This document shows, in pieces, positions 6,960 through 16,179 of a stretch of 64,000 bases of DNA. The stretch is from the NCBI GenBank assembly GCA_016788065.1, contig JAEUTI010000051.1, positions 62,001-126,000 of the forward strand, written 5' to 3'. Under the pieces are notes generated by a model. The model searched no databases and was not told the origin of the DNA. It saw nothing but the letters and a program-made list of their open reading frames with translations. Source of the stretch: Bacteroidia bacterium. Its GTDB lineage: Bacteria; Bacteroidota; Bacteroidia; AKYH767-A; OLB10. Position numbers and translations under genes: made by a program. Position 1 is the stretch's first letter. Each line of letters starts with the position of its first letter.

Positions 6960-8879
6960 ATGTCATATCCATACCAGATTACCAGTTACGAGCAATACAA
7001 TCAGGCTTATGCGTCATGCGAAAAAGATCCTCAGTTATTTTGGGGTTCAGTAGCAGAACATTTTTGTTGGAAGAAAAAATGGAATAAAGTCCTCGACTGG
7101 AATTTCAGGGAGCCAAAAATAGAATGGTTCAGTGGTGCCACCATGAACATCACGGAGAACTGTCTCGATCGTCATATTGAAGAGTTGGGAAATAAGCCTG
7201 CTATTATATGGGAGCCAAATGATCCTGAAGAGCACCACCGGATTCTTACCTACAAGGAATTACTTTTTAAAGTGAAGCAATTCTCGAATGTTTTAAAAAA
7301 TAATGGCGTTAAAAAAGGGGATCGGGTATGCATATATATGGGAATGATTCCGGAACTTGCCATTGCTGTTCTGGCATGTGCCCGTGTAGGCGCAATTCAT
7401 TCAGTAGTTTTTGGTGGATTCAGTTCGCAATCGATTGCGGACCGCTTGCAGGATGCGAAAGCGGAATTTATAATTACCTGCGATGGAGCATATCGTGGCG
7501 CAAAAGATATTCCACTTAAAAGCGTCATTGATGATGCACTTATAGCTTGTCCTTTTGTGAGGCGTGTTATTGTCTGCACCCGTACCCGAACACCGGTGAG
7601 CATGATTAAAGGCCGTGATGTATGGTGGGAAGATGAAATAAAAAAAGTAGAAACACATGGTAATCCGGATTTTCCTGCTGAAGAAATGGACGCTAATGAT
7701 ATGTTGTTTATTCTATATACATCCGGATCGACCGGCAAACCAAAAGGTGTAGTACATGCATGTGGTGGCTATATGGTTTGGGCCAATTACACTTTCTTAA
7801 ATGTATTTCAATATAAACCTGGTCAGGTGCATTTTTGCACTGCCGACATTGGCTGGATCACCGGACATAGCTATATCATTTATGGTCCGCTGAGTGCAGG
7901 TGCAACAACACTTATGTTTGAAGGAATTCCAACATGGCCTGATGCTGGTCGCTTCTGGGACATAGTGGATCGCTATAAAGTTGACATCCTGTATACTGCA
8001 CCTACCGCTATTCGCAGTCTGATGGCCTATGGAATGGATTATCTTGTTGGAAAAGATCTTTCTTCATTGAAAGTTCTCGGCACAGTTGGCGAACCTATAA
8101 ATGAAGAAGCGTGGCACTGGTACCATAAAAATATTGGTAAAGAAAAATGTCCCGTAGTTGACACCTGGTGGCAGACCGAAACCGGTGGTGTACTCATTTC
8201 TAACCTTGCGGGAGTTACGCCTGAAAAGCCATCGTTTGCAACCTTACCTCTGCCTGGTGTTCATCCTTGTCTGGTAGATGAAAATGGAGTTGAAATAACA
8301 GGTAATAATGTCAGCGGAAATTTATGCATGAAATTTCCCTGGCCGGGAATTCTTAGAACTACTTACGGCGATCATGAACGTTGCAGACTAAATTACTTTT
8401 CAACGTATGAGAATCTTTACTTCACCGGAGATGGTTGCTTGCGTGATGAAAATGGCTTTTACAGAATTACTGGTCGAGTAGATGATGTGCTGAATGTGAG
8501 TGGTCACCGGATTGGAACCGCCGAAGTAGAAAATGCCATTAATATGCATGCTGGTGTTGTGGAGAGTGCGGTAGTTGGATATCCACACGATATTAAAGGT
8601 CAGGGAATTTATGCCTATGTAATTTACAATGGTCATCATGGTGATGAAGCATTGGCTCGTCAGGATATTATACAAACCGTTACCCGAATAATTGGACCTA
8701 TCGCAAAGCCCGATAAAATACAATTTGTCACTGGACTTCCTAAAACTCGAAGCGGAAAAATTATGCGTAGAATTTTACGTAAAATAGCCGAAGGGGAAAC
8801 AACTAATTTAGGTGATACAACAACATTACTCGATCCGGGAGTGGTGGAGCAGATAGTGGGATTAAGGATTAAGAATTAA
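6960..8879 (+). CDS. acs: Acetyl-CoA synthetase (AMP-forming)
   Basis: A 639-residue adenylate-forming enzyme making acetyl-CoA from acetate, ATP and CoA. The ATP loop YTSGSTGKPKG is at residues 253-263. ADIGWITGHSY, the WWQTETGG adenylation block, and the C-terminal LPKTRSGKIMRR with Lys600 are all present; the last is the lysine acetylated in regulated enzymes of this family. Length fits Acs. It is transcribed away from the lyase operon and stands alone, with convergent glycan genes downstream. It allows acetate scavenging and feeds the TCA cycle. Confidence 0.96.
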   Translation: MSYPYQITSYEQYNQAYASCEKDPQLFWGSVAEHFCWKKKWNKVLDWNFREPKIEWFSGATMNITENCLDRHIEELGNKPAIIWEPNDPEEHHRILTYKELLFKVKQFSNVLKNNGVKKGDRVCIYMGMIPELAIAVLACARVGAIHSVVFGGFSSQSIADRLQDAKAEFIITCDGAYRGAKDIPLKSVIDDALIACPFVRRVIVCTRTRTPVSMIKGRDVWWEDEIKKVETHGNPDFPAEEMDANDMLFILYTSGSTGKPKGVVHACGGYMVWANYTFLNVFQYKPGQVHFCTADIGWITGHSYIIYGPLSAGATTLMFEGIPTWPDAGRFWDIVDRYKVDILYTAPTAIRSLMAYGMDYLVGKDLSSLKVLGTVGEPINEEAWHWYHKNIGKEKCPVVDTWWQTETGGVLISNLAGVTPEKPSFATLPLPGVHPCLVDENGVEITGNNVSGNLCMKFPWPGILRTTYGDHERCRLNYFSTYENLYFTGDGCLRDENGFYRITGRVDDVLNVSGHRIGTAEVENAINMHAGVVESAVVGYPHDIKGQGIYAYVIYNGHHGDEALARQDIIQTVTRIIGPIAKPDKIQFVTGLPKTRSGKIMRRILRKIAEGETTNLGDTTTLLDPGVVEQIVGLRIKN

Positions 8880-8911
8880 TGAGTTTCTGCTCAGAAGGAA
8901 ATTTCGTTAAA

Positions 8912-8939
8912 ATGATAGATGATAAATGATAGATGATAA
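8912..8939. repeat. Tandem repeat, two perfect 14-bp copies
   Basis: Two head-to-tail perfect copies of ATGATAGATGATAA lie in the non-coding stretch after acs. Function unknown; possibly slippage in AT-rich spacer DNA. Confidence 0.8.
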
Positions 8940-9083
8940 ATTGAATCCTGCACAGAAAGTTCCATTCTTGATATACGATAACAATAAAATAATCATTAGA
9001 ACTAGCAATCACCAACTTTATCAGGGAGAATAAATCCTAAGTGAAAAACGAAATCTTGAAATTTAGCTCCAAAACACTGATCA

Positions 9084-9103
9084 CCCTTCGGCTTCGCTCA
9101 GGG
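9084..9103. repeat. GC-rich dispersed-repeat-like fragment
   Basis: The 20-mer with ends CCCTTCGGCTTCG and CTCAGGG stands out in AT-rich spacer. It resembles the CTTCG(A/G)CTTCGCTCAGG type of short dispersed repeat that I recall from many bacterial genomes. It lies between convergent acs and the GH2 gene, next to GATTACTGATTACC-like sequence. Only one copy is in this window, so the repeat nature is inferred. Confidence 0.35.
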
Positions 9104-9176
9104 CGGCGCTGATTACTGATTACCAAGAAATGCGGTTACTTCCTTCTGCCTAACATACAATTAGGAGAGAAAAAAC

Positions 9177-11702
9177 TCACTTCTCAACCGGTCTGTATGA
9201 TCGCCATTTCAAACTTTTCCTGAGCATTTCTACACTGCAATTACTAACAAGCAATTCTTTTGATTTACCGGGGAACAGATCGAAATAATTATCGCTGAAC
9301 ACAGCGGAAGTTATGGTGCACTCCAGAAATAAATCTTTAATAAGATTACTGGTTTCAAAAATTAATTTTACGTTATCGCCATGCTGTTCATAGCGGATGT
9401 TCAAATTTGCATCTGTCAATTTCAACTCAAAAGGTTTCTTAAAATATTGAACATTTTCAACCAACAAAGAATCTTTATTGGTAATAGAAAGCTTCAAAAA
9501 GTAGCTGTCCGCTGATAGCCCGTTAAGTAGTTTTGTGACGGACTGTTCATAAATAGTTTGAGCAACCAGATATCCGGTTGAAACGGGACGTTCGTAAATA
9601 CTTATAGGACGTCCTCTGAAATCAAATATTTCAGCTTTGAAAACACCAGCAGCGCCATCAATTTTATCACTTTGAAAATAGACTTTTACTGAATCCCCAT
9701 CTTGTTCAGCAAATAAAAGATTGGGCGCATAGAGTTGTTGTAATTTAAAATGAGCAGCCTTCCATTTACCTGATGTCTCGATTGTACTCCAGGATGCACC
9801 ATCCCAGGCATCATTCAATTGCCAGTACATGGTCCCCATACAAAACCTGGAATTCTTACGATGACTTTCAATTGCAATCTGCATAGCATCCCGTTGAGTT
9901 AATTGAGAGAGATAACAAAGATCTTCGAATCCGGAAAACTTACCATACCTTGATTCAATGTAACTCGTCAACAATCTGTTGCCTTTATAGCTTTGTTGCA
10001 ACCTGTTGATATAATCAGCGCGTACTCCAACCGAATCAGTGCTATTAGAAGCTACTGTGCTGTAAGATGGAAATGACTGCATCCCATATTCCGACATAAA
10101 CCTTGGAACATTTACCCGAAATGAATCAAGGGCTTCTTCACCATGCCAGACACCCCAGTAATGCATATTGTCGAAGTTAAAATTATCTGGTTTTCCCCAA
10201 TTACTCAATGGTGAAGATGGAATATAGGGGCGGCCATCATCGAGCAAGGAAATTTGTTCCGGAATTAAATTCTCAAAAAGATATTTATAATCAGCAATAA
10301 TTCTGGTTGAATCAACAGAATTTATCTGGTGCTCTTTTTGCCAGCCCCAATTTTTCCATGCCACATCACTCTCATTGTTTCCACACCAGATTGCAAGTGA
10401 TGCATGATTCCGCAAACGTTTTATCTGTTGCGCAACTTCTTCTTTAACATTATTTGTGAAAACTGAATCACCCGGATACATGCTACATGCGAACATGAAA
10501 TCCTGCCAGATTAATATGCCCCGCTTATCGCAATAATCATAAAATGCATCATCCTCATAAACGCCACCTCCCCAAACACGCAACATATTCATCCCAACAT
10601 TTGCAGCATCATCAATTAATGTCTTCTTCCGGTTCCAGGAAACATCCGTCAGCAGACCGGAAGGTGGAACATAATTTGCCCCTTTAATAAATACCGGAAG
10701 TCCATTTACACGAAAGTAAAAACTCCTTCCATAAGGATCTTCATCACGAAACAATTCGATAGTGCGAATACCGGTACTTGTCCGGGCCGAGTCGACCAAG
10801 TAACCATTGATGAATAATTTCCCGGTAAGATCATACAACTTCTGCTCACCCATGCCATTGGGCCACCACAATTCCGGTTGAAGGATACGAAACTTCACTG
10901 TTGCGTAATTAGTTCCTTTTTTAATTCTGAATTGTTTGAAGCCATCATAAATTGTCACAGTTGCATTCGTAATATCCTGATTGGAGTGTATTTCAAAATC
11001 GGCACTTAACCAGGCGCATGTATCGGCAATCTCCACTGTGCGTATCTGAATATTTTCCAGCTTAACACCACCATGCAATTTAATTGAAACCGGCTTCCAG
11101 ATTCCGGTTGTCACCATAGCAGGCATCCAGTCCCACCCAAACTGATAAGGAGCTTTACGAATAAACACACTGAGTTTATCGGTTCCGGCAGGTAATTTGT
11201 AGGGAGTAGCCGCCATTAACTGCTCTGCTCTTTTGACAGGTGAATGCAACACCACTTTGATAGTATTAGAACCGTTTTTTATGAAAGGCTTCATTTCATA
11301 TTCCCACTTACGAAACATATTATCAGCCTGAAAAAGCAAACTATCATTTACAAAAACTGAAGCATAAGTATCAATTCCTTCGAAACACAACTCAACCGAC
11401 TGGTACTTCAGAAAATTTTCATCCGCTTCAAAAGAGGTTTTATATTCCCATTCCGATTCAGCAATCCATTGCAGTGATTTACCATTGTCACTATACAAAG
11501 TATTTTTGGCGGTTTTGTTTCTGAAGAGATCCGTTTGCACCATTCCGGGAACTATCGCAGAACTTTGAAGTTCATTTCCACTAAGTGCATATTGCCAGTT
11601 CTTATTTAACGGGATATGTTTAACGGTGCTGATAACTTTATCGGCGCATCCTGAAAGCATGCAAACCCAAAAAAGAACACCATATAAACACCATCTTTTC
11701 AT
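9177..11702 (-). CDS. Beta-mannosidase-like GH2 glycoside hydrolase, lipoprotein
   Basis: An 841-residue exported enzyme. It has a lipoprotein signal (MLSGC, Cys19), an N-terminal galactose-binding-like sugar-binding domain, an Ig-like middle domain and a GH2 TIM barrel. The general acid/base is probably Glu444 in WCGNNESD and the nucleophile Glu538 in FMSEYGMQ; MLRVWGGGVYEDD is also typical. The overall order QWIAESEWEYKTSF through ANYVPPSGLL points to beta-mannosidase rather than beta-galactosidase. It would release terminal mannose from N-glycan-like or mannan oligosaccharides. It is the last gene of a tight operon after GH20 and cutC, with a 4-nt ATGA overlap to cutC. Confidence 0.88.
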   Translation of the reverse strand: MKRWCLYGVLFWVCMLSGCADKVISTVKHIPLNKNWQYALSGNELQSSAIVPGMVQTDLFRNKTAKNTLYSDNGKSLQWIAESEWEYKTSFEADENFLKYQSVELCFEGIDTYASVFVNDSLLFQADNMFRKWEYEMKPFIKNGSNTIKVVLHSPVKRAEQLMAATPYKLPAGTDKLSVFIRKAPYQFGWDWMPAMVTTGIWKPVSIKLHGGVKLENIQIRTVEIADTCAWLSADFEIHSNQDITNATVTIYDGFKQFRIKKGTNYATVKFRILQPELWWPNGMGEQKLYDLTGKLFINGYLVDSARTSTGIRTIELFRDEDPYGRSFYFRVNGLPVFIKGANYVPPSGLLTDVSWNRKKTLIDDAANVGMNMLRVWGGGVYEDDAFYDYCDKRGILIWQDFMFACSMYPGDSVFTNNVKEEVAQQIKRLRNHASLAIWCGNNESDVAWKNWGWQKEHQINSVDSTRIIADYKYLFENLIPEQISLLDDGRPYIPSSPLSNWGKPDNFNFDNMHYWGVWHGEEALDSFRVNVPRFMSEYGMQSFPSYSTVASNSTDSVGVRADYINRLQQSYKGNRLLTSYIESRYGKFSGFEDLCYLSQLTQRDAMQIAIESHRKNSRFCMGTMYWQLNDAWDGASWSTIETSGKWKAAHFKLQQLYAPNLLFAEQDGDSVKVYFQSDKIDGAAGVFKAEIFDFRGRPISIYERPVSTGYLVAQTIYEQSVTKLLNGLSADSYFLKLSITNKDSLLVENVQYFKKPFELKLTDANLNIRYEQHGDNVKLIFETSNLIKDLFLECTITSAVFSDNYFDLFPGKSKELLVSNCSVEMLRKSLKWRSYRPVEK

Positions 11703-12460
11703 AATCGGCTTAATGCATCCCGGATGCCATTAAATTTATCATGATCGAAAATTTCAATTTCATATTCCGTCAATCCGGTTGCACTACCCATTGATCCTAA
11801 AGCAAAATTCTTATGAGACATACTGCTTTGAACAGACTTCCGGCAAGTAAAATGCAAATCATTAACACCTGTTCCAGCAATGAGTGTTGCATTAGAAGGA
11901 TTTATGCCACTTCCTGCCATGATTACAATTCTTCCCAAAGCTCTTTTTGCAAGCTCACTGATCACTTCAAATCCGTCTTCTGCAGTTTGAGAGCCTCCGG
12001 ATGTTAGAATATAGTCAACTCCGATTCCAATCAAGCTCTCCATGGCAACAAAAGGTTCAGCTACCATATCAAAAGCACGGTGACAAGTTACCTTCATAGG
12101 TTTAGAAAGTTTTACCAGCAAGCTCATTCGTTCTTTATCAATATCCCCCTTCGAATCAAGAATTCCAAAAACAACACCTTTGGCCCCCGAAGATTTTGCA
12201 TTTACAATATCCATTTGCATCTGTTCAAATTCTGCATCAGAATATAAAAAGTCGCCTCTGCGCGGGCGTATCATAACATGAACAGGAATATTAATCTTTC
12301 GGTTTACACTTATCATTAAGGATGATGGAGGCGTTAATCCCCCTTCACTTAAAGCAGCGCATAACTCTAGGCGCGTTGCACCTTGTTTAGCTGCACTGAC
12401 CGCCTGTTCAAACGTATCAACGGCAACCTCGAGAGCGAATTTTTTATTTAGGGAGTGCAT
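11699..12460 (-). CDS. cutC: CutC family protein
   Basis: A 253-residue TIM-barrel protein of the CutC family, recognised from FALEVAVDTFEQAVSAAKQG, ATRLELCAALSEGGLTP, HVMIRPRRGDF, VTCHRAFDM and ILTSGGSQTAEDG. The family was named for copper homeostasis, but its biochemical role is unsettled. Here it sits between a hexosaminidase and a beta-mannosidase with overlaps on both sides (17 nt and 4 nt), so a role connected with glycan breakdown seems more likely than copper handling; that is inference from context. No signal peptide, so it is cytoplasmic while its neighbours are exported. Confidence 0.9.
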   Translation of the reverse strand: MHSLNKKFALEVAVDTFEQAVSAAKQGATRLELCAALSEGGLTPPSSLMISVNRKINIPVHVMIRPRRGDFLYSDAEFEQMQMDIVNAKSSGAKGVVFGILDSKGDIDKERMSLLVKLSKPMKVTCHRAFDMVAEPFVAMESLIGIGVDYILTSGGSQTAEDGFEVISELAKRALGRIVIMAGSGINPSNATLIAGTGVNDLHFTCRKSVQSSMSHKNFALGSMGSATGLTEYEIEIFDHDKFNGIRDALSRL

Positions 12461-14471
12461 TTTGAAATAACATCATTACAGATTCAGCAATCATGAGCTC
12501 ACACTCCTGAACAGGAAGTGCTGCTTCACTAAGGGTAGCATATGATTCTTTAACCCACGCATCGGGAACCGAAGCACGGGATTCAACATAATGCAAACTT
12601 TCCAATCCGATCTTACTAAGTTTAGAAACGCGCTCCGAGACAATGAGCCATGGTGCCAATGCAGGTATTCCGGAAGCAGCAACCTGCACCTCACCATGCA
12701 AAGGTTGCCATTCTTCCAACTGTGCTCTGATAGCAGGAATAACATCGGGATCTTTTTTACGAAACCATGTTTCACATAAATCTTTAAATGCCAAAGGTAC
12801 AGGTGCATCAGCAGCAGCAATATCGGGTAATCTTGTAAAAGGCAGATCGGTACTATATGCAACACCTTGTGCATGTCGTTTATAGTCTTTCAATGGCTCT
12901 ACTAATCCTGCAATTGTAATCAGAGATTCAATATTACGATTTCCCGCGAGACGGCGAATCATTTTTGACCGGTAAGTAATATGTTCCAGGCCACATTCTT
13001 CCAAGCGAATAGAAGTGCGTGCAAGCCTGTTGTACATAGAAGGAATATTATTCACTTCCCTATCTGACCATAACCGCTCTGCAATAGCAGCAGTTCTTGG
13101 CCATATTCTTGAATCAATATTTTCCGGAGTTACCAGTTCAGCCCACATAGTTGCTTCTCCACCAAGAATATTTTTCTGCTCTTCAGGAGTAAGCGTATTA
13201 TTGGCAGGCAATGGATCATTGGTATAGTGTTTCCATGCAGGATTGGAAAGATCGATATAATACCCATTTGATAAAATTACCTGATGTCCTTTTTTTACTG
13301 CAGCTTCCAACCCTTCTTTTCCGCGCCACGATTGAATAACAGCATCTGCAGGCAATCCTGGTTGCAATACTTCATCCCAGCCAATCATTTTCTTTTTATT
13401 CTTCTTCAGAATTGCCATCACCTTCGTGTTAAAATAATTCTGCAGTGCATGATTATCTTTCAACCCATTTTTCTTCATAAACTCCTGAATCTTTGGATTG
13501 GCATCCCATTGCTTGCCATTATTTTCATCGCCACCAATATGCATCCATGGATCAGGGAAAAGTTCACACATTTCGGTCAGAAACTTTTCTAAAAAGACAT
13601 ACGTTTCTTTTCTGGTAGGATCAATAGTAGGATCAAATACACCAAATTTCTTTTCTATAGTATAAGGTCCGGGGCCGGAAGCCAATTCAGGATGTCCCAC
13701 AAACCAGCTGGTAGCATGGCCGGGCATATCGAATTCAGGAACTACACGTATGCCTCGAACGTTAGCATACTGAATTATGTTCCGCATTTCCTCCTGTGTA
13801 AAAAAATCACCATCTGAACCATACTGATGCAATTTAGGAAACACCTTACTTTCGATGCGGAATCCCTGGTCTTCGGTGAGATGAAGATGCAGTACATTCA
13901 TCTTCATCATGGCAAGTCCATCGATGTTTCTTTTAATGACATCTACAGGAGAAAAATGTCGGGCTACATCTATCAGTAAACCGCGCCATGTAAATCTTGG
14001 AGCATCTTCAATGGTAACTGATCTTATAAAATATCCTTTCGAATCACTTTCAATTAACTGCAGAAAAGTTTCGAGACCGTATAAAATGCCGACATCCGTT
14101 GGAGCCGTGAGTTCACAACCTTCAGGAGTAATTTTTAATAAATAAGATTCATCTTCACCGGGAAGTAATTTAGCAACTGTATTGCAGGAAATGGTGAGTA
14201 ATTCATTTTGTTGTTCCGGTTTTTTATTCAGCCATTCTTTGGCAAGCAGTAAATGCGTTTTATTATCAAGTCGACGAATGAAGCGCGAAACTCCTGCACC
14301 CGCCCTTGAACCAGTGGGTTGATTCACAAATATTCGAAAACCAGCTGTAAAGCGGAACTCTCCGTTTCCTGAAATCATTTTTTGCGGGACCGGCATAAGC
14401 ATATTGGGCTGTCCGGTGAGAGATCCTGAGAGTGTAAATAGCAGGAACAGAAAGATGCAGAATTTATTCAT
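12444..14471 (-). CDS. GH20 beta-N-acetylhexosaminidase, secreted
   Basis: A 675-residue enzyme with a signal peptide (MNKFCIFLFLLFTLSGSLTG). It has the GH20 N-terminal alpha/beta domain and a TIM barrel starting at PRFTWRGLLIDVARHF. The catalytic Asp315-Glu316 pair is in HIGGDENNGK; NVLHLHLTEDQGFRIE and VVPEFDMPGHA are further family blocks. It removes terminal N-acetylglucosamine or N-acetylgalactosamine from glycans, using the substrate acetamido group. A helical C-terminal extension of about 150 residues follows the barrel. First gene of the GH20-cutC-GH2 operon; together the two hydrolases would trim N-glycan-like chains. Confidence 0.93.
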   Translation of the reverse strand: MNKFCIFLFLLFTLSGSLTGQPNMLMPVPQKMISGNGEFRFTAGFRIFVNQPTGSRAGAGVSRFIRRLDNKTHLLLAKEWLNKKPEQQNELLTISCNTVAKLLPGEDESYLLKITPEGCELTAPTDVGILYGLETFLQLIESDSKGYFIRSVTIEDAPRFTWRGLLIDVARHFSPVDVIKRNIDGLAMMKMNVLHLHLTEDQGFRIESKVFPKLHQYGSDGDFFTQEEMRNIIQYANVRGIRVVPEFDMPGHATSWFVGHPELASGPGPYTIEKKFGVFDPTIDPTRKETYVFLEKFLTEMCELFPDPWMHIGGDENNGKQWDANPKIQEFMKKNGLKDNHALQNYFNTKVMAILKKNKKKMIGWDEVLQPGLPADAVIQSWRGKEGLEAAVKKGHQVILSNGYYIDLSNPAWKHYTNDPLPANNTLTPEEQKNILGGEATMWAELVTPENIDSRIWPRTAAIAERLWSDREVNNIPSMYNRLARTSIRLEECGLEHITYRSKMIRRLAGNRNIESLITIAGLVEPLKDYKRHAQGVAYSTDLPFTRLPDIAAADAPVPLAFKDLCETWFRKKDPDVIPAIRAQLEEWQPLHGEVQVAASGIPALAPWLIVSERVSKLSKIGLESLHYVESRASVPDAWVKESYATLSEAALPVQECELMIAESVMMLFQNALPK

Positions 14472-14549
14472 AAGACAATCAGCAGGTAATTTGCGAATGC
14501 CTAAGATACAAAAGTTATAAAAACCGCCGAATTCCTTTGAATAATATCG

Positions 14550-14990
14550 TTATTGATCGATGGCATGCCACTCGGAGTAGGAAGTTGGGGTTTCCTTGAG
14601 CTTCAGACTAATAAGTCTGACATGACCGGGCAGCATCAACATGATCCTGTTCTTAAAATCAATTAGCATATTCTCACAAGTTGGCTGGTAATCGGTAAAG
14701 ACAACCTTTTCAAAATTGCTGTCGAGTTCCGGAATATTACGATGTGGCGAATTACCATTCAGTAAAAGTGCATGATCGAGCCGGTCGACAATTTGCTCTT
14801 TGACAATTTTTTTGAGGTCAGAAAAATCCATTACCATACCATGTTTGGGGTGTTCTGGATCATCCAGAGGTGTTCCTCCAATGGTTACCTCCAACTCATA
14901 AGAGTGGCCATGAATGTTTTTGCATGGTCCATCATACCCATAAAGGGCATGAGCCATTTCAAAATTGAATATCTTTGTGAGGCGTATCAT
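14550..14990 (-). CDS. queD: 6-carboxy-tetrahydropterin synthase (QueD) / PTPS family
   Basis: A 146-residue tunnelling-fold enzyme. Zinc ligands are His14, His27 and His29 (EMAHALYG, NIHGHSYEL), the catalytic cysteine is Cys23 (GPCKNIHGH), and further residues are in RLDHALLL and KLKETPTSYSEW. The CxxxHGH order fits QueD, which converts dihydroneopterin triphosphate to carboxy-tetrahydropterin for queuosine and other deazapurines, rather than animal-type PTPS. No other queuosine genes lie nearby. Its start is only 8 nt from that of the divergent outer-membrane gene, so its promoter must lie within that gene. Confidence 0.9.
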   Translation of the reverse strand: MIRLTKIFNFEMAHALYGYDGPCKNIHGHSYELEVTIGGTPLDDPEHPKHGMVMDFSDLKKIVKEQIVDRLDHALLLNGNSPHRNIPELDSNFEKVVFTDYQPTCENMLIDFKNRIMLMLPGHVRLISLKLKETPTSYSEWHAIDQ

Positions 14991-14998
14991 ATTTCAGG

Positions 14999-15616
14999 AT
15001 GCAAAAATCGACAAAAATGGCGTCATATCAAAATAGCTTGTGTTCATTAACAGGCGCTTTGGTGCTTTTGGTGGGCGTATCGGCTCGAAGCGAGGCTCAG
15101 GAATTTCCAAAACATGAGGTTTCGGCTGGTTTTGGCATATTGGCATCGCCGGTTTTAGCCTCTTTTTTCGATGATTTCTGGCAAGTAAAAGGAAATGACC
15201 CTTATACTTACGACATACGTGCTTCAGGCACCTTCTTCGGTGGTTATCAGTATGATGTGAAAGAAAATATTGCTCTCGGGGTATTTGCAACTCACTTGTT
15301 GGTTACCGAAAAATATGATTATACCCTGGAACCCGACATCAGAGAAAGGACCCGGTTTATTGGTTTAATGGCACAAGGCAAATTAACCTGGCACGAGGAA
15401 CCGGGATTTTCTTTTTACACCACTTTCGGAATTGGGCGTAAACTGGTTTTAAGAGAAACGTTTACCGGAAACATTGTCAGGAACAACCAATTCAATGAGT
15501 TTGCACTGCAATTTACTCCGGTAGGTATCCGCTTTGGCGGGATGTTAGGCGGATTTGTGGAAGTTGGGTACGGCATACAAGGAATTGCTAAAGGAGGTTT
15601 GTCGCTTCAGTTTTGA
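14999..15616 (+). CDS. Predicted outer-membrane beta-barrel protein, unknown function
   Basis: A 205-residue exported protein not assigned to a named family. After a signal peptide ending near SARSEAQ, it alternates hydrophobic and polar residues with many Gly, Tyr and Phe, and the last residues are GGLSLQF with a terminal Phe, as expected for a small beta-barrel of about eight strands. Met7 (15017) is an alternative start and would leave a slightly larger gap to the divergent queD. Located alone before a small lipoprotein gene in the same direction. Confidence 0.65.
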   Translation: MQKSTKMASYQNSLCSLTGALVLLVGVSARSEAQEFPKHEVSAGFGILASPVLASFFDDFWQVKGNDPYTYDIRASGTFFGGYQYDVKENIALGVFATHLLVTEKYDYTLEPDIRERTRFIGLMAQGKLTWHEEPGFSFYTTFGIGRKLVLRETFTGNIVRNNQFNEFALQFTPVGIRFGGMLGGFVEVGYGIQGIAKGGLSLQF

Positions 15617-15681
15617 AAAGGATGTCAGGGTGATGATGAGCTTTTGGAATCCCCGAAAAAGTATCTAATTTTACAACATAT

Positions 15682-15696
15682 GCCGGAATATCCGGC
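15682..15696. promoter_or_regulatory. Small perfect inverted repeat upstream of a lipoprotein gene
   Basis: GCCGGA-ATA-TCCGGC lies 26 nt before the start of the next gene. It could be a leader hairpin or an operator; there is no T-tract, so it is a poor terminator. Confidence 0.3.
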
Positions 15697-15721
15697 TAAC
15701 AACACTTAAAAATTATATATC

Positions 15722-16138
15722 ATGAGAAAATTACTTTTTGTTCTAACCCTTTCAACTTTACTGATTGCCTGTGCTAAACCCTATAAATATCTGGGAAGAG
15801 CATATGTGCCAACGCCGGTAGTGAAGTTGTATTTTCGTGAAGCTGATGTTGTAGAACCTTATGAAGTTATGGGTAAATTGGATGTAGCCCTTCCAAGCAA
15901 TATGAATATGAACAAGATTCAATCAAAGGTAATGGCAATTGCCCGCTCAAAAGGAGCTGATGCACTTATCATAGACAATTTTGATCAGACAACAGGTGGA
16001 TTCGTAACAACAGGAGCTGGAGCTACATCTTCGGGCGATAATGGAAATGTTTCAGGATCTAAACGACGTACTGATATTAAAAAGGATATTGTTGTGAAGG
16101 CATCTTTATTGAAGTACAAGAAAAATATTCAGCAATAA
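15722..16138 (+). CDS. Small lipoprotein of unknown function
   Basis: A 138-residue protein with signal MRKLLFVLTLSTLLIAC and lipidation Cys17. The middle (VMGKLDVALPSN, then MAIARSKGADALIIDNF) resembles the alpha/beta pattern of small periplasmic lipoproteins in which a repeated helix carries ARSKGADALI. A Gly/Ser/Thr-rich linker and a basic tail follow. No specific function can be given. It ends 23 nt before the end of a convergent gene, with a hairpin between them. Confidence 0.7.
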   Translation: MRKLLFVLTLSTLLIACAKPYKYLGRAYVPTPVVKLYFREADVVEPYEVMGKLDVALPSNMNMNKIQSKVMAIARSKGADALIIDNFDQTTGGFVTTGAGATSSGDNGNVSGSKRRTDIKKDIVVKASLLKYKKNIQQ

Positions 16139-16145
16139 AAAATAC

Positions 16146-16179
16146 AGAGGACTTCTTGAACTTATTCAAGAAGTCCTCT
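16146..16179 (-). terminator. Intrinsic terminator overlapping a stop codon
   Basis: A 15-bp perfect stem AGAGGACTTCTTGAA with a 4-nt loop. On the minus strand it is followed by a T-rich run (complement of 16135-16145). It includes the last codons and stop of the convergent DUF5686 gene, so the hairpin is partly coding. It could also stop plus-strand transcripts, but no T-tract follows on that side. Confidence 0.8.

Noticed and set aside
7397-7738. Minus-strand open frames inside acs
   Set aside because: Antisense to a fully supported gene, with no coding character of their own.
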